64,000 nt of DNA from Micromonospora antibiotica (GCF_017599305.1 NZ_JAGFWR010000021.1:47394-111393); one strand, 5' to 3'. Positions 16,495 to 25,826 are shown, counted from the stretch's first letter. Program-made: numbers and translations. The notes: generated by a model not told the origin, from the sequence alone.

Positions 16495-17903
16495 GCGGCA
16501 CCCCCCGCGCCGGGCCCGTCAACCTGGGCGTCGGCCCGCAGGGCGTCGACGACCTCCCAGGTGCGGTACCGGGAGCCCTTCACCAGGACGACGTCGCCCG
16601 GTCGTAGCTCGCTGCGCAGCACCTCGACGGCCGCCGCCTGATCGGTGAGCAGCACCGACTCTCCTCCCCAGTCACTTACCGCTGTCGCGCCCTCGTGGAT
16701 CGGCGCGGCCGGCTCACCCACCACGAGCAGCCGGTCGACACCGAGTTCGGCCGCGAGCCGGCCGACCTCCCGGTGCCCCTCGTCCTCGTACGCGCCCAGC
16801 TCGGCCATGTAGCCCAGCGCGGCGAACGTCCGCCCGCCCCGGTGCATCCCGGCCAGCGCCCGCAGCGCCACCGCCATCGAGGCCGGGTTGGCGTTGTACG
16901 AGTCGTCGATCACGGTCACCCCGTCGGGACGGGTGAAGACGTCCATCCGGCGGCTGGAGACCAACCCCAGGTCGCCCAGGGCCGCCGCCAGCTCGGCCAG
17001 CGGCATGCCCAGCTCCCGGGCCACCGCCGCCGCGGCGAGCGAGTTGGAGACCTGGTGCCGGCCGGTCAGGCCGAGCCGCACCGGGGCCGTCCCCTCCGGG
17101 GTGACCAGGGTGTACGCCGGCCGGCCCCGCTCGTCCAGGGTGACGTCGACCGCGCGGACGTCGGCGTCGGCGGACTCGCCGTAGCGGACCACCCGGGCGG
17201 CGGTGCGGGACGCCATCGCGGCGACCAGCGGGTCGTCGGCGTTGAGCACGGCCAGCCCGTCGGCCGGCAGCGCCTCCACCAGCTCCCCCTTGGCCAGGGC
17301 GATGTTCTCCACCGAACCGAACTCGCCCAGGTGCGCCACCCCGACGTTGAGCACCACCGAGACCTGCGGCGGCACCACGTCACAGAGGTAGCGGACGTGT
17401 CCCACGCCCCGGGCGCCCTTCTCCATCACCAGGTACCGGGTCTGCGCGGTGGCCTGCAACGCGGTGTACGGGTGCCCCAGCTCGTTGTTGAACGACCCGG
17501 GCGGGGCGACCGTCGGGCCGAGCCGCACGGCGAGCTGCGCGATCAGGTCCTTGGTGGTGGTCTTGCCCGAGGAACCGGTCAACCCGATCACGGTGAGCCC
17601 GGGCAGCCGGTCCACCACCGTGCGGGCCAGCCGGCCCAGCGCGGCCAGCGCGTCGTCCACCAGCACCATCGGCACCCCGGGCAGCTCCCGGGTGCCGAGC
17701 ACCGCCACCGCACCGGCGGCGACCGCACCGGCGGCGTAGTCGTGCCCGTCGACCCGCTCACCGGGGAAGGCGACGAAGAGCGCCCCGGCGGCGACCTTGC
17801 GGGAGTCGAACTCGACCGGACCGGTGACCACGGTGGCCGGGTCGGCGGCGTGCAGCCGGCCACCGACCGCCGTGGCGACCTCGGCCAGGCTCAGCGGGAT
17901 CAC
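16491..17903 (-). CDS. murF: UDP-MurNAc-tripeptide D-Ala-D-Ala ligase MurF
   Basis: The 470-residue ATP-dependent ligase adds D-Ala-D-Ala to UDP-MurNAc-tripeptide. It has the Mur-ligase P-loop LTGSSGKTTTKD (about 110-121), EKGARGVGHVRYLCD, the NVGVAHLGEFGS acceptor motif and the C-terminal DDSYNANPASM motif that is diagnostic for MurF. Both ends overlap neighbours by 4 nt (murE upstream, mraY downstream), typical for this operon. Confidence 0.97.
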   Translation of the reverse strand: MIPLSLAEVATAVGGRLHAADPATVVTGPVEFDSRKVAAGALFVAFPGERVDGHDYAAGAVAAGAVAVLGTRELPGVPMVLVDDALAALGRLARTVVDRLPGLTVIGLTGSSGKTTTKDLIAQLAVRLGPTVAPPGSFNNELGHPYTALQATAQTRYLVMEKGARGVGHVRYLCDVVPPQVSVVLNVGVAHLGEFGSVENIALAKGELVEALPADGLAVLNADDPLVAAMASRTAARVVRYGESADADVRAVDVTLDERGRPAYTLVTPEGTAPVRLGLTGRHQVSNSLAAAAVARELGMPLAELAAALGDLGLVSSRRMDVFTRPDGVTVIDDSYNANPASMAVALRALAGMHRGGRTFAALGYMAELGAYEDEGHREVGRLAAELGVDRLLVVGEPAAPIHEGATAVSDWGGESVLLTDQAAAVEVLRSELRPGDVVLVKGSRYRTWEVVDALRADAQVDGPGAGGAA

Positions 17904-19462
17904 CGGCGACCCGCCAGGTCGCCGAAGCGGACGCGCAGCGCCTCCGCCAGCTCGGTGCGGTCGTCGAACGGGTGCACCTCGCCGGCGATCTCCTGACCGC
18001 GTTCGTGTCCCTTGCCGAGCAGCGCCACCACGTCGCCCGGTTCGGCCAGCCGCACCGCCTCGGCGATCGCCTCCCGCCGGCCCGGCACCTCGACGATCCG
18101 GGCGGCGGCGTCGGCGGCGTACGCCCCGGCCAGCACCTCGGCCCGGATCGTCGCCGGGTCCTCGGTGCGCGGGTTGTCGTCGGTCACCAGCACCACGTCG
18201 GCACCGCGGGCGGCGGCGGCACCCATCACCGGCCGCTTGCCCCGGTCCCGGTCACCACCGGCGCCGATGACGCAGATCAACCGGCCGGTGCCGGTGTCGC
18301 GCAACGCGACCAGGGCCGCCACCACGGCGTCGGTCTTGTGCGCGTAGTCGACCACGCCGCGCACCGGCGCGTCCCCGCTGACCAGTTCCAGCCGGCCGGG
18401 CACCCCGCCGCAGGCGGCCACCCCGGCGACGGCGGTCGCCGGGTCGACTCCGGCGGCGACCAGGCAGGCGACGGCGAGCAGCGCGTTGGCCACGTTGTGC
18501 CGGCCGGGCAGCGCCACCCCGGCGGGCAGGGCCAGGTCGTCCGGGCCGTGGGCGGTGAACCGCTGGGCGTAGCCCTCGCCGCCGACCCGGTCGGCCCACC
18601 AGGTGGCGGTCGGGTCGCCGGCCGCCGAGTAGCTGACCGTGGCCGGGCGGAACAGCGGACGCAGGGCCGGGTCGTCGTGGTTGAGCACCTCGACCCGGCA
18701 GCGCCCGTCGAACAGTTTCGCCTTGGCGGCGAAGTAGTCGGCCGAGTCGGCGTGGAAGTCGAGGTGGTCGGAGCCGAAGTTGGTGTAGCCGCCGACGGTG
18801 AACCGGACCCCGCCGACCCGGCCCATCGCCAGCGCGTGACTGGACACCTCCATGACCACCGCGGTCACCCCACGCTCCCGCGCGGCGGCGAGCAGCGCGT
18901 GCAGGTCGGTGGCCTCCGGGGTGGTCCGGACGCTGTCGATCACCAGGTCACCCAACCGGGTCTCCACCGTGCCGATCAGGCCGGTGACGTGACCGGCGGC
19001 GCGCAGCCCCGACTCGATCAGGTAGGCGGTGGAGGTCTTGCCGGCGGTGCCGGTCACCCCGATCACGGTCAGCCCGTCGGTCGGGTCGCCGTAGACCGCG
19101 GCGGCCAGCTCACCCAGCACCGCCCGGGGGTCGGGCGTCACCAGCACGGGCAGCCCGGTCGCGCCGGCCGCCGCCGCACCGGACGGGTCGGTCAGCACGG
19201 CCACCGCGCCGGCCGTGGCGGCGGCGGCGGCGAACTCCGCGCCGTGCCGACGGGCACCGGGCAGCGCGGCGTACAGGTCGCCGGGGCGGACCTCCTGGCT
19301 GGCGTGGGTCACCCCGGTCACGACCAGCGCGGCGGCGTCGGCCGGCGGCGTCACGGCGAGCCGGTCGGCGAGGTCGCCGAGCCGGACTCCGGGCACGGTA
19401 CGGGGGCGTGGATTGCCGGGCACGGCGTCAGACCCTACCCGGTCGTCCGGTTCCGGCCGCAC
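17900..19462 (-). CDS. murE: UDP-MurNAc-dipeptide diaminopimelate ligase MurE
   Basis: The 520-residue ligase adds the third stem-peptide residue. The P-loop GVTGTAGKTST lies near 135-145. The motif DDNPRTED contains DNPR, which in this family selects meso-diaminopimelate over lysine, consistent with the DAP-type walls of Micromonosporaceae (hydroxylation of DAP, if any, would be elsewhere). The acceptor motif reads TNFGSDHLDFH, where many homologues have NLSRDHLD; the invariant DHLD is kept. Its start lies 52 bp after the ftsI stop. Confidence 0.96.
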   Translation of the reverse strand: MRPEPDDRVGSDAVPGNPRPRTVPGVRLGDLADRLAVTPPADAAALVVTGVTHASQEVRPGDLYAALPGARRHGAEFAAAAATAGAVAVLTDPSGAAAAGATGLPVLVTPDPRAVLGELAAAVYGDPTDGLTVIGVTGTAGKTSTAYLIESGLRAAGHVTGLIGTVETRLGDLVIDSVRTTPEATDLHALLAAARERGVTAVVMEVSSHALAMGRVGGVRFTVGGYTNFGSDHLDFHADSADYFAAKAKLFDGRCRVEVLNHDDPALRPLFRPATVSYSAAGDPTATWWADRVGGEGYAQRFTAHGPDDLALPAGVALPGRHNVANALLAVACLVAAGVDPATAVAGVAACGGVPGRLELVSGDAPVRGVVDYAHKTDAVVAALVALRDTGTGRLICVIGAGGDRDRGKRPVMGAAAARGADVVLVTDDNPRTEDPATIRAEVLAGAYAADAAARIVEVPGRREAIAEAVRLAEPGDVVALLGKGHERGQEIAGEVHPFDDRTELAEALRVRFGDLAGRR

Positions 19463-19514
19463 AGCCGCCCCGGTGGTTCGTCGGCACTCACCGATGATGT
19501 CCCGCCGTTCCCGG

Positions 19515-21875
19515 TCAGCGCGGAAAGACCTCGAAGTTAGGAGATTTCCCGCGCGACGGCGGGACCCGGTAGTGACGCAGCGTGAAGCCCATCATCTCGC
19601 GGAACGCCGGGGCGACGACCGCGCCGCCACCGCCCTCGGGGTTCCACACGAAGACCGCCACCACGTACCGGGGTGCTTCGGCGGGGGCCATCCCGATGAA
19701 CGAGCCGACCTCGCCGGGTTGCTGCTTGCCGTTGACGTAGCGCAGCCCGGTGCCGGTCTTGCCGGCGATCCGGTAGCCGGGCACGGCGGCGGCCAGGCCG
19801 GTCGCGCCGTCGACGGTGGTGACCGCCTCCAGCAGGGTACGCAGCGCGGCGGCGTTGCTCGGGCTGAGCACCGAACGGGTGACCGGGGCGGCGGCCGGGG
19901 TGCGTTTGCCGTCCGCCCCGACCACCTCCTTGATCAGGTGCGGCTGGACGTAGGTGCCGTCGTTGGCGATCGTGGCGTACGCGGCGGCCATCTGCAGCGG
20001 GGTGGCGTCGACGCTGTGCCCGATCGGCACCGAGCCGTAGGACGAGCCGCTCCACTGGTCGGCCGGGAGCAGCCGCCCGGACGCCTCGCCGGGCATCCCC
20101 TCGCCGGTGGGCTGCCCCAACCCGAACCGCTTCTGGTAGTCGATCAGCCGGTCCGGGCCGAGCCGGTCGCCGATCTCGATGGTGCCGACGTTTGACGAGT
20201 AGGCAAGCATCCCGGCCACGCTCAACTTCTTGCCCTCGGCCGGGTGGGTGTCGCGGAAGGTCACCCCGCCCCGGGTGACGGTGTTGGCGACCGGCCAGGC
20301 GCTGTCCGGGGTGATGACGCCCTCCTGCAACGCCGCGCCGTAGGTGATCGCCTTGTGCACCGAACCCGGGTCGACCACGAAACTGGTGGCCGCGTCCTCC
20401 CGGTCGGTGGGCCGGCTCTGCTCCGGTGACGCCGCGTTGTAGGTCGGGTTGCTCGCCTGGGCCAGCACCTCACTGGTCTTGACGTCGAGCACCACGGCCG
20501 CGCCGATCGCGCCCCGGGTCTGCGCCATCTGCCGGCTGAGGATCTGCTGCACCTGGAACTGGAGGTCCCGGTCGGTGGTGAGCACCAGCGAGCTGCCCGG
20601 CCTGGGGGCGGTGGTCTGGCTGTAGCCGCCGGGGATGGGCGCGTCCAGGTCGCCCGCGCCGGCCTCGTAGACCCACCGGCCGTCCTGCCCGCGCAGCACG
20701 TCGTCGTAGCGGGCCTCCAGCCCCTCCAGGCCGTCCATGTCCGGGCTGGTGAAGCCGACCAGGTTGGCGGCCAGGTCACCGCCGGGCACCTCGCGGCGCT
20801 CGTCACGGTGGGTGCCGATGCCGGCCAGTTCGAGCGCCTCGATCTGCTTGGCCTGGGCGATGTCGACGCCCCGGGCCAGATAACGGAACTGGAGCCCGCC
20901 CTGGCGCTTCATCTTCTCGGCCAGCTCGGAGACGGGAATGCCGAGCAGCGGGGAGAGCAGCTTCGCGGTCTCCGTGCGGTCCTTGACCAGGGTGGGGTCG
21001 ACGAAGACGTACCGCGCCTCGACGCTGCGGGCCAGCGGGGCGCCGTTGCGGTCCTCGATCGACCCGCGCGGAGCCGGCAGTTCGACCCGGCTGAGCCGGT
21101 TGCCGACGCCACCGCCGGCGTACGCCGGGGTGTCCACGGCCTGCAGGACGACCAGCCGGATGCCGATCACGGCGAAGACCGCCAGCACGAGCGCGGTGCC
21201 CAGCCGCAGCCGGCGTCGCGGTTCGGCCAGCTTCGGCGGGCGACGCGGCTTGCGCACCGGTCGCCGGCCGGCGGGCCGGTCGGTGCGCCGGGGTGCCTCG
21301 GTCCGGCGGGGGGCACCCCGGCCGGGTGTGTCGGTGCGGCGCGGGGTGGTGCGGCCGGGGCGGCGGCGTGGCGCGGGCGGATCGGCGAACTCGTCGTCGT
21401 CGGGGGCGGCCGTGGCCGGCACGGTCCGGATGACCCCGGTGCGCCCGGTCGGGGCGGCCTCCCGGCGGCCGGCCCGGTTGGCGGCGGCCCGGCCGCCGTC
21501 GAGCACCTGGAGGGCGGGCCGGAACGGGTCGCCGGAGCGGCCGGCCCGGGGGGTACGCCGTTGCCCGCCCCGTTCGTCGCTGCTCTCCCGGATGGTCCGC
21601 CCCCGGGGGGTGTACGCCCGCGCGTCGGAGATCCCCCCGCCGTCCCCGGCGCGGGGCTGCCCGGTGCGGGCGTCCCCGGACCGGCCCTGTCCCCGGGGTT
21701 CACCGGCCCGGGGTCCGGTGGCCGGGGGTTCGCCGGTGCGCGACTGCGGGGTCCGTGGTTCTGGTGTGCGGGGCTCCGGCGGGCGTGGCTCGCCGCCCCG
21801 GGCGGCCCCACCACGAACCGATCCGCGCCGGGAGCCCGTGGCGTCCCGGCGCGGTTCGTCGGATCTGGGTGGCAC
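19515..21875 (-). CDS. ftsI: Penicillin-binding protein 3 / FtsI with long disordered N-terminus
   Basis: This class B PBP crosslinks septal peptidoglycan with FtsW. Active-site motifs are SVHK (in DPGSVHKAIT), SSN (in AYSSNVGTIE) and KTG (in GKTGTGLRYV). A dimerisation domain with ARSVEARYVFVDP precedes the transpeptidase domain. At 786 residues it is long: the membrane helix (LRLGTALVLAVFAVIGIRLV) only begins near residue 225, after an Arg/Pro/Gly/Thr-rich cytoplasmic segment with EPRTPEPRTPQSR-type repeats. A later start is possible but no better ribosome site was seen, and the 5-bp gap to ftsL supports the annotated start. Confidence 0.94.
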   Translation of the reverse strand: MPPRSDEPRRDATGSRRGSVRGGAARGGEPRPPEPRTPEPRTPQSRTGEPPATGPRAGEPRGQGRSGDARTGQPRAGDGGGISDARAYTPRGRTIRESSDERGGQRRTPRAGRSGDPFRPALQVLDGGRAAANRAGRREAAPTGRTGVIRTVPATAAPDDDEFADPPAPRRRPGRTTPRRTDTPGRGAPRRTEAPRRTDRPAGRRPVRKPRRPPKLAEPRRRLRLGTALVLAVFAVIGIRLVVLQAVDTPAYAGGGVGNRLSRVELPAPRGSIEDRNGAPLARSVEARYVFVDPTLVKDRTETAKLLSPLLGIPVSELAEKMKRQGGLQFRYLARGVDIAQAKQIEALELAGIGTHRDERREVPGGDLAANLVGFTSPDMDGLEGLEARYDDVLRGQDGRWVYEAGAGDLDAPIPGGYSQTTAPRPGSSLVLTTDRDLQFQVQQILSRQMAQTRGAIGAAVVLDVKTSEVLAQASNPTYNAASPEQSRPTDREDAATSFVVDPGSVHKAITYGAALQEGVITPDSAWPVANTVTRGGVTFRDTHPAEGKKLSVAGMLAYSSNVGTIEIGDRLGPDRLIDYQKRFGLGQPTGEGMPGEASGRLLPADQWSGSSYGSVPIGHSVDATPLQMAAAYATIANDGTYVQPHLIKEVVGADGKRTPAAAPVTRSVLSPSNAAALRTLLEAVTTVDGATGLAAAVPGYRIAGKTGTGLRYVNGKQQPGEVGSFIGMAPAEAPRYVVAVFVWNPEGGGGAVVAPAFREMMGFTLRHYRVPPSRGKSPNFEVFPR

Positions 21876-21880
21876 GGGTG

Positions 21881-22477
21881 TTACCCCCCGTTGCCCTGCT
21901 GGCTGGTGATCGCCGGCTGTCCGTCGGCCGGCTGCGGCACCCCGATCAGCCGACCGTCCGGCAGCCGGATGTACGCCGGTTCGCCGGCCTCCACCAGGCC
22001 CAGCTTGCGGGCCTCGGCGGTCAGGTTGCCCGGCTCCTTGGCCTCCTCGATCTGCTTCTCCAGCTGCTGCTGGTCGACGTCGAGGCGGGCCTGCTGCTGC
22101 TGGAGCTGCTGGAGCCGGAACGCGTTCTCGTTGATCTTGGTGTTGACGGCGAGGATGCCCAGCACCCCACCGACCACCAGCACCACGATCAGTGCCGCGA
22201 ACGGCGCCCGGGGCACCCGGACCGGCGGCGGCGGCGCCACCCGCAGCCGGGGTGAACCGGTGCCGGTGGCCCGGGTGGCCGGCTGCTCGGCCGGCCGCAG
22301 CGCGGCGCTGCCCTGGGTGGGGAACTCGCGCGCCCCCCGGCGAGCCTCCCCCGCTCGACCGGCGAGGTCCGCCGGCATCGTGGTACGGGTCGTGCGCTGC
22401 GCCGTGGTCCGGCCCCCCGACCGCGGTGCGCGCTGCCCGACGACCGCGTCGCGGTCGTCACGCTTGTTGACGTTCAT
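21881..22477 (-). CDS. ftsL: FtsL-like septum formation initiator protein
   Basis: The 198-residue protein sits in the ftsL position between rsmH and ftsI. It has a basic cytoplasmic tail (about 1-90), a single membrane helix (FAALIVVLVVGGVLGILAV, about 91-109), and an extracytoplasmic coiled coil rich in Gln/Glu/Leu (about 112-145), then LTAEARKLGLVEAGEPAYIRLPDG. This is the FtsL/DivIC topology. Assignment as FtsL rests on position and topology, since these proteins diverge quickly. It overlaps the rsmH stop by 4 nt. Confidence 0.85.
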   Translation of the reverse strand: MNVNKRDDRDAVVGQRAPRSGGRTTAQRTTRTTMPADLAGRAGEARRGAREFPTQGSAALRPAEQPATRATGTGSPRLRVAPPPPVRVPRAPFAALIVVLVVGGVLGILAVNTKINENAFRLQQLQQQQARLDVDQQQLEKQIEEAKEPGNLTAEARKLGLVEAGEPAYIRLPDGRLIGVPQPADGQPAITSQQGNGG

Positions 22478-23583
22478 GTCCCCTCCCCCTGTTCGTCCGT
22501 CCTGCCGTCCCCCGGCGTCGCCCCGTCATCCACTGTGGAACCCGGCGTCGACCCCGTGCCCGGTTGGTGCATCGCCCTGACCCGTCGGCGGGACCGTTCG
22601 CGGTCGGTCCGCCCCTGCTGCCCGGTGGTCGGGTCGAGTCGCTCCGCCGCCCGCAACCGCACGGATGCGGCCCGCGGGTTCGCGGTGACCTCGGCCTCCC
22701 CGGCGAGTTCGGCACCCCGGCTGAGCAGCCGGAACGTCGGACCCGACCCGGGTAGTTCCACCGGGAGGTCGACCGGGCCCTTACTGCGGACCCGGTCGGC
22801 GAGCGCCTGCTTGGTGAGCCGGTCCTCCAACGAGTGGTAGGACAGGACCACCATGCGGCCGCCCACGTTGAGCGTGTCGAGGGCAGCCGGCAGCGCCGTC
22901 TCCAGCACCACCAGTTCCCTGTTTACCTCGATCCGTAAAGCCTGAAACGTTCTCTTGGCCGGGTGTCCCCCGGTTCGTCGCGCTGGTGCCGGAATGCTCT
23001 CCCTGACCAGCTCGGCCAACCGGGCCGACGAGGTGATCCGGCCCCGCTCCCGCTCCCGCAGGATCGCCGAGGCGATCCGGCCGGCGAACTTCTCCTCGCC
23101 GTAGACCCGCAACACCCGGGCCAGGTCCGGGTGGGAGTAGCTGTTGACCACCTCCTCGGCGGTCACCCCCCCGGTCTGGTCCATCCGCATGTCCAGGGGC
23201 GCGTCCTGGGCGTAGGCGAACCCGCGGTCGGGCGCGTCGAGTTGCAGTGAGGAGACGCCCAGGTCGAACAGCACCGAGTCGATGCCCGGATAGCCCAACC
23301 GCGCCACCACCTCGGGCAGCTCGTCATAGACGGCGTGCTCCAGGTGGATCCGGTCGGCGAACCGGGCCAGCCGGACCCGGGCGTGCGCCAGGGCCTCGGT
23401 GTCCCGGTCCAGGCCGATCAGCACCGTGTGCGGGTGCCGTTGCAGCACCGCCTCGGCGTGCCCGGCCAGACCCAGCGTGGCATCGACGTGGACCGTACGG
23501 CCGCCCCGGTCCAGCGCGGGGGCCAGCAGCTCGAGGCACCGCTCGAGCAGCACCGGCACGTGCGTGCCGCGCAGCTCCCCCAT
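22474..23583 (-). CDS. rsmH: 16S rRNA m4C1402 methyltransferase RsmH (MraW)
   Basis: The 369-residue SAM-dependent enzyme methylates N4 of C1402 in 16S rRNA. The N-terminal HVPVLLERCLELL is followed by the SAM-binding VDATLGLAGHAEA, the DSVLFDLGVSSLQLD motif, FAYAQDAPLDMRMD, and the KRTFQALRIEVNREL and VLSYHSLEDR motifs. The C-terminal tail beyond about residue 330 is basic and variable. The ATG at 23583 is used, with a G-rich ribosome site; a GTG at 23595 in frame is an alternative, and the longer open frame to 24339 overlaps mraZ and is rejected. Confidence 0.96.
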   Translation of the reverse strand: MGELRGTHVPVLLERCLELLAPALDRGGRTVHVDATLGLAGHAEAVLQRHPHTVLIGLDRDTEALAHARVRLARFADRIHLEHAVYDELPEVVARLGYPGIDSVLFDLGVSSLQLDAPDRGFAYAQDAPLDMRMDQTGGVTAEEVVNSYSHPDLARVLRVYGEEKFAGRIASAILRERERGRITSSARLAELVRESIPAPARRTGGHPAKRTFQALRIEVNRELVVLETALPAALDTLNVGGRMVVLSYHSLEDRLTKQALADRVRSKGPVDLPVELPGSGPTFRLLSRGAELAGEAEVTANPRAASVRLRAAERLDPTTGQQGRTDRERSRRRVRAMHQPGTGSTPGSTVDDGATPGDGRTDEQGEGT

Positions 23584-23792
23584 GTCGACCCCCACTGTGG
23601 AATAAGTCTCGTCGTGTCGCGCTCTGCTCGTCGGACGACGCCGTACCGTCGTACCGCCAGATCCCCATCCGCTCCCGCTCCGGCTCCGGGTCACCGACCC
23701 GGGGTGGAGATCGTGCCCCTGGCACCGGGGAAGGGGCGCCAGGAACTCGAAAGCGGCTGGAGATCTCGCAGTACGTCGGGCGTCGCCACGCC

Positions 23793-24224
23793 CTACAGAC
23801 CGCCGGGCAGCACCCCCTCCTCGATGTCGGCGAAGTCGTCTTCGCTGTCGGCGAGGTAGCTCTCCCAGGCCGCCCGGTCCCAGATCTCCACCCGGGTGGA
23901 CGCCCCGATCACCACCAGATCCCGGTCGAGCGCGGCATAGGACCGCAGGTGGGCCGGGATGGTGACCCGGCCCTGCTTGTCGGGGACCTCGTCGTGCGCG
24001 CTGGCGAAGAAGACCCGGCTGTAGGCCCGGGCCGCCTTGTTCGTCATCGGCTGCGCGCGCAACTGCTCGGCGATCCGCTGGAACTCGGGCGTGGGGAAGA
24101 CGTAGAGACAGCGATCCTGTCCTTTGGTGATCACGACACCCCCCGCCAGTTCGTCCCGGAACTTGGCCGGAAGGATCAACCGACCCTTTTCGTCCAGGCG
24201 CGGAGTGTGGGTGCCGAGGAACAT
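23793..24224 (-). CDS. mraZ: Transcriptional regulator MraZ
   Basis: The 143-residue protein consists of two SpoVT/AbrB-like MraZ repeats: FLGTHTPRLDEKGRLILPAK (residues 2-21) and VPDKQGRVTIPAHLRSYA (in the second half), each with the conserved DxKGR-type turn. MraZ forms ring oligomers, binds direct repeats upstream of its own gene and represses the dcw cluster. Three GTGGAG-like repeats lie upstream (24308-24333), spaced exactly 10 bp. A 209-bp gap separates it from rsmH. Confidence 0.96.
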   Translation of the reverse strand: MFLGTHTPRLDEKGRLILPAKFRDELAGGVVITKGQDRCLYVFPTPEFQRIAEQLRAQPMTNKAARAYSRVFFASAHDEVPDKQGRVTIPAHLRSYAALDRDLVVIGASTRVEIWDRAAWESYLADSEDDFADIEEGVLPGGL

Positions 24225-24307
24225 CGGCCCAACCCCCTCGCCCTGAGCGGCGTTCGCGGCGCCGCTGACCCCCTGGGCCGGTGGGCCCTCCCGGCCTCAC
24301 CAATGCG

Positions 24308-24339
24308 CCCCACTCTACTCCACTTCCCTCCACCTGCAA
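24308..24339 (-). promoter_or_regulatory. mraZ promoter with three MraZ-type boxes
   Basis: The minus strand carries GTGGAG at 24333-24328, GTGGAG at 24323-24318 and GTGGGG at 24313-24308, at exact 10-bp spacing. A -10 TAGAGT lies between boxes 2 and 3 (24317-24312) and a -35-like TTGCAG at 24339-24334. Tandem short G-rich repeats at 10-bp spacing are the known arrangement for MraZ autoregulation in other bacteria; assignment here is by analogy and position. Confidence 0.7.
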
Positions 24340-24395
24340 CCAGAATCGCCCGCCCGGCGCGTCGCCGGCGGGGCTAAAACCGCACGTCAGAGCCG

Positions 24396-24411
24396 GTGGA
24401 GCGAAGTGGAG
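24396..24411 (+). promoter_or_regulatory. Opposite-facing pair of GTGGAG boxes on the murT side
   Basis: GTGGAG occurs at 24396-24401 and 24406-24411, again 10 bp apart and with the same AA before the second box, but in plus orientation. A single further copy lies at 24466-24471. They precede murT by 150 bp. This suggests MraZ may also act on murT-gatD, although these boxes are far from the murT -10 box. The 339-bp mraZ-murT gap contains nothing else recognised. Confidence 0.5.
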
Positions 24412-24550
24412 GGCCGAGCCGCCCCCGCGCCGCGTCCGCTACCCGACATTGATCGACTCCGTCCGGTGGAGCGCTCCCCGACCGGACGCCCGGCCCACCC
24501 CGACCGAACGGTTCGCCGTCGGCGGCGATCTGGCGGGCGCGGAGGTCCGG

Positions 24551-24556
24551 TAACCT
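24551..24556 (+). promoter_or_regulatory. murT -10 box, leaderless start
   Basis: TAACCT ends 7 nt before the murT GTG at 24564, so transcription would begin at or next to the start codon. No ribosome site is visible, which fits a leaderless mRNA. Confidence 0.5.
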
Positions 24557-24563
24557 CGCTCGC

Positions 24564-25826
24564 GTGACAGACGCGAAGATGCCCCTGCGGGCGAAGGTGG
24601 CCAGCTCCGTGTCGAGGACCGCCGCGGCGCTGTCGCGCGCCGCCGGCCGGGGCGACGGCTCGGTGATCGGCGGGTGGATCGGGCTGAAGATCGACCCGGA
24701 CCTGCTGGCCCACCTCTCGGCCGGTCGCGCCATCGCGCTGATCTCCGGCACCAACGGCAAGACCACCACCACCCGACTCAGCGCCGCCGCCGTCGGCGTG
24801 CTCGGCCGGGTCGCCACCAACTCCTTCGGCGCCAACATGCCCACCGGGCACACCTCGGCGCTGGCCAAGGCCGGCAGCACCCCGTACGCGGTGCTGGAGG
24901 TCGACGAGCACTACCTCGCGCAGGTGCTGGAGGCCACCGAGCCGCACGTGGTGGCCCTGCTCAACCTCTCCCGCGACCAGCTCGACCGGGCCAAGGAGGT
25001 GGCCATGATGGCGCAGCTCTGGCGGGCCGCCCTGATCCGGCACACCGACGTGCGGGTGGTGGCCAACGCCGACGACCCGATGGTGGTCTGGGCGGCGACC
25101 CCGCCGGCCGACCCCGCCCGGGGCGTCCGCCCGCCGCACGTCACCTGGTTCAGCGCGGGCCAGCGCTGGCACGACGACTCCTGGGTCTGCCCGGAGTGCG
25201 GCTCCACCATCCAGCGCTCCGGCGAGCAGTGGTGGTGCACCGGCTGCCCGCTGCGCCGCCCGGACGCCCAGTGGACGGTGGAGGACGACGGTGTGCTCGA
25301 CCCCACCGGGGCCTGGCACAAGGTGACCCTCCAACTCCCCGGCAAGGTCAACCTCGGCAACGCGGCCACCGCCCTCGCCGTCGCCGCCGAGTTCGGGGTA
25401 CGCCCCGTCGACGCGGTCTCCCGGCTGCACACGGTCAGCTCGGTCGCCGGCCGGTACGCCCAGGTCGACCGGGACGGCCGCAACATCCGGCTGCTGCTGG
25501 CGAAGAACCCGGCCAGCTGGCTGGAGGCGTTCGACATGGCCGACGAGGCACCGACCCTGCTGTCCATCAACGCCCGCGACCCCGACGGGCTGGACACCTC
25601 CTGGCTGTTCGACGTCGACTTCGCCCCGCTGCGCGGCCGGCAGGTCCTCATCACCGGTGACCGGGCGTACGACCTGGCGGTCCGGCTCGACGTCAACGGG
25701 GTGCCGTTCCAGCACGTCCGGGCGTTCGGCGAGGCGGTCCGGGCGGTGCCGCCGGGCCGGCTGGAGGTCATCGCGAACTACACCGCCTTCCAGGACATCC
25801 GAGCGGAGTTGGACCGTGTCAACTGA
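24564..25826 (+). CDS. murT: Lipid II isoglutaminyl synthase subunit MurT
   Basis: MurT is the Mur-ligase-like subunit that, with GatD, amidates D-glutamate in lipid II to D-isoglutamine. The 420-residue protein has the P-loop SGTNGKTTTT (61-70), the NLSRDQLDRAKE motif, and a four-cysteine zinc ribbon (Cys209, Cys212, Cys225, Cys228) that is specific to MurT among Mur ligases. A C-terminal DUF1727 domain follows, ending with ITGDRAYDLAVRLD. It overlaps gatD by 11 nt. It faces away from mraZ and appears leaderless. Confidence 0.95.
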   Translation: MTDAKMPLRAKVASSVSRTAAALSRAAGRGDGSVIGGWIGLKIDPDLLAHLSAGRAIALISGTNGKTTTTRLSAAAVGVLGRVATNSFGANMPTGHTSALAKAGSTPYAVLEVDEHYLAQVLEATEPHVVALLNLSRDQLDRAKEVAMMAQLWRAALIRHTDVRVVANADDPMVVWAATPPADPARGVRPPHVTWFSAGQRWHDDSWVCPECGSTIQRSGEQWWCTGCPLRRPDAQWTVEDDGVLDPTGAWHKVTLQLPGKVNLGNAATALAVAAEFGVRPVDAVSRLHTVSSVAGRYAQVDRDGRNIRLLLAKNPASWLEAFDMADEAPTLLSINARDPDGLDTSWLFDVDFAPLRGRQVLITGDRAYDLAVRLDVNGVPFQHVRAFGEAVRAVPPGRLEVIANYTAFQDIRAELDRVN

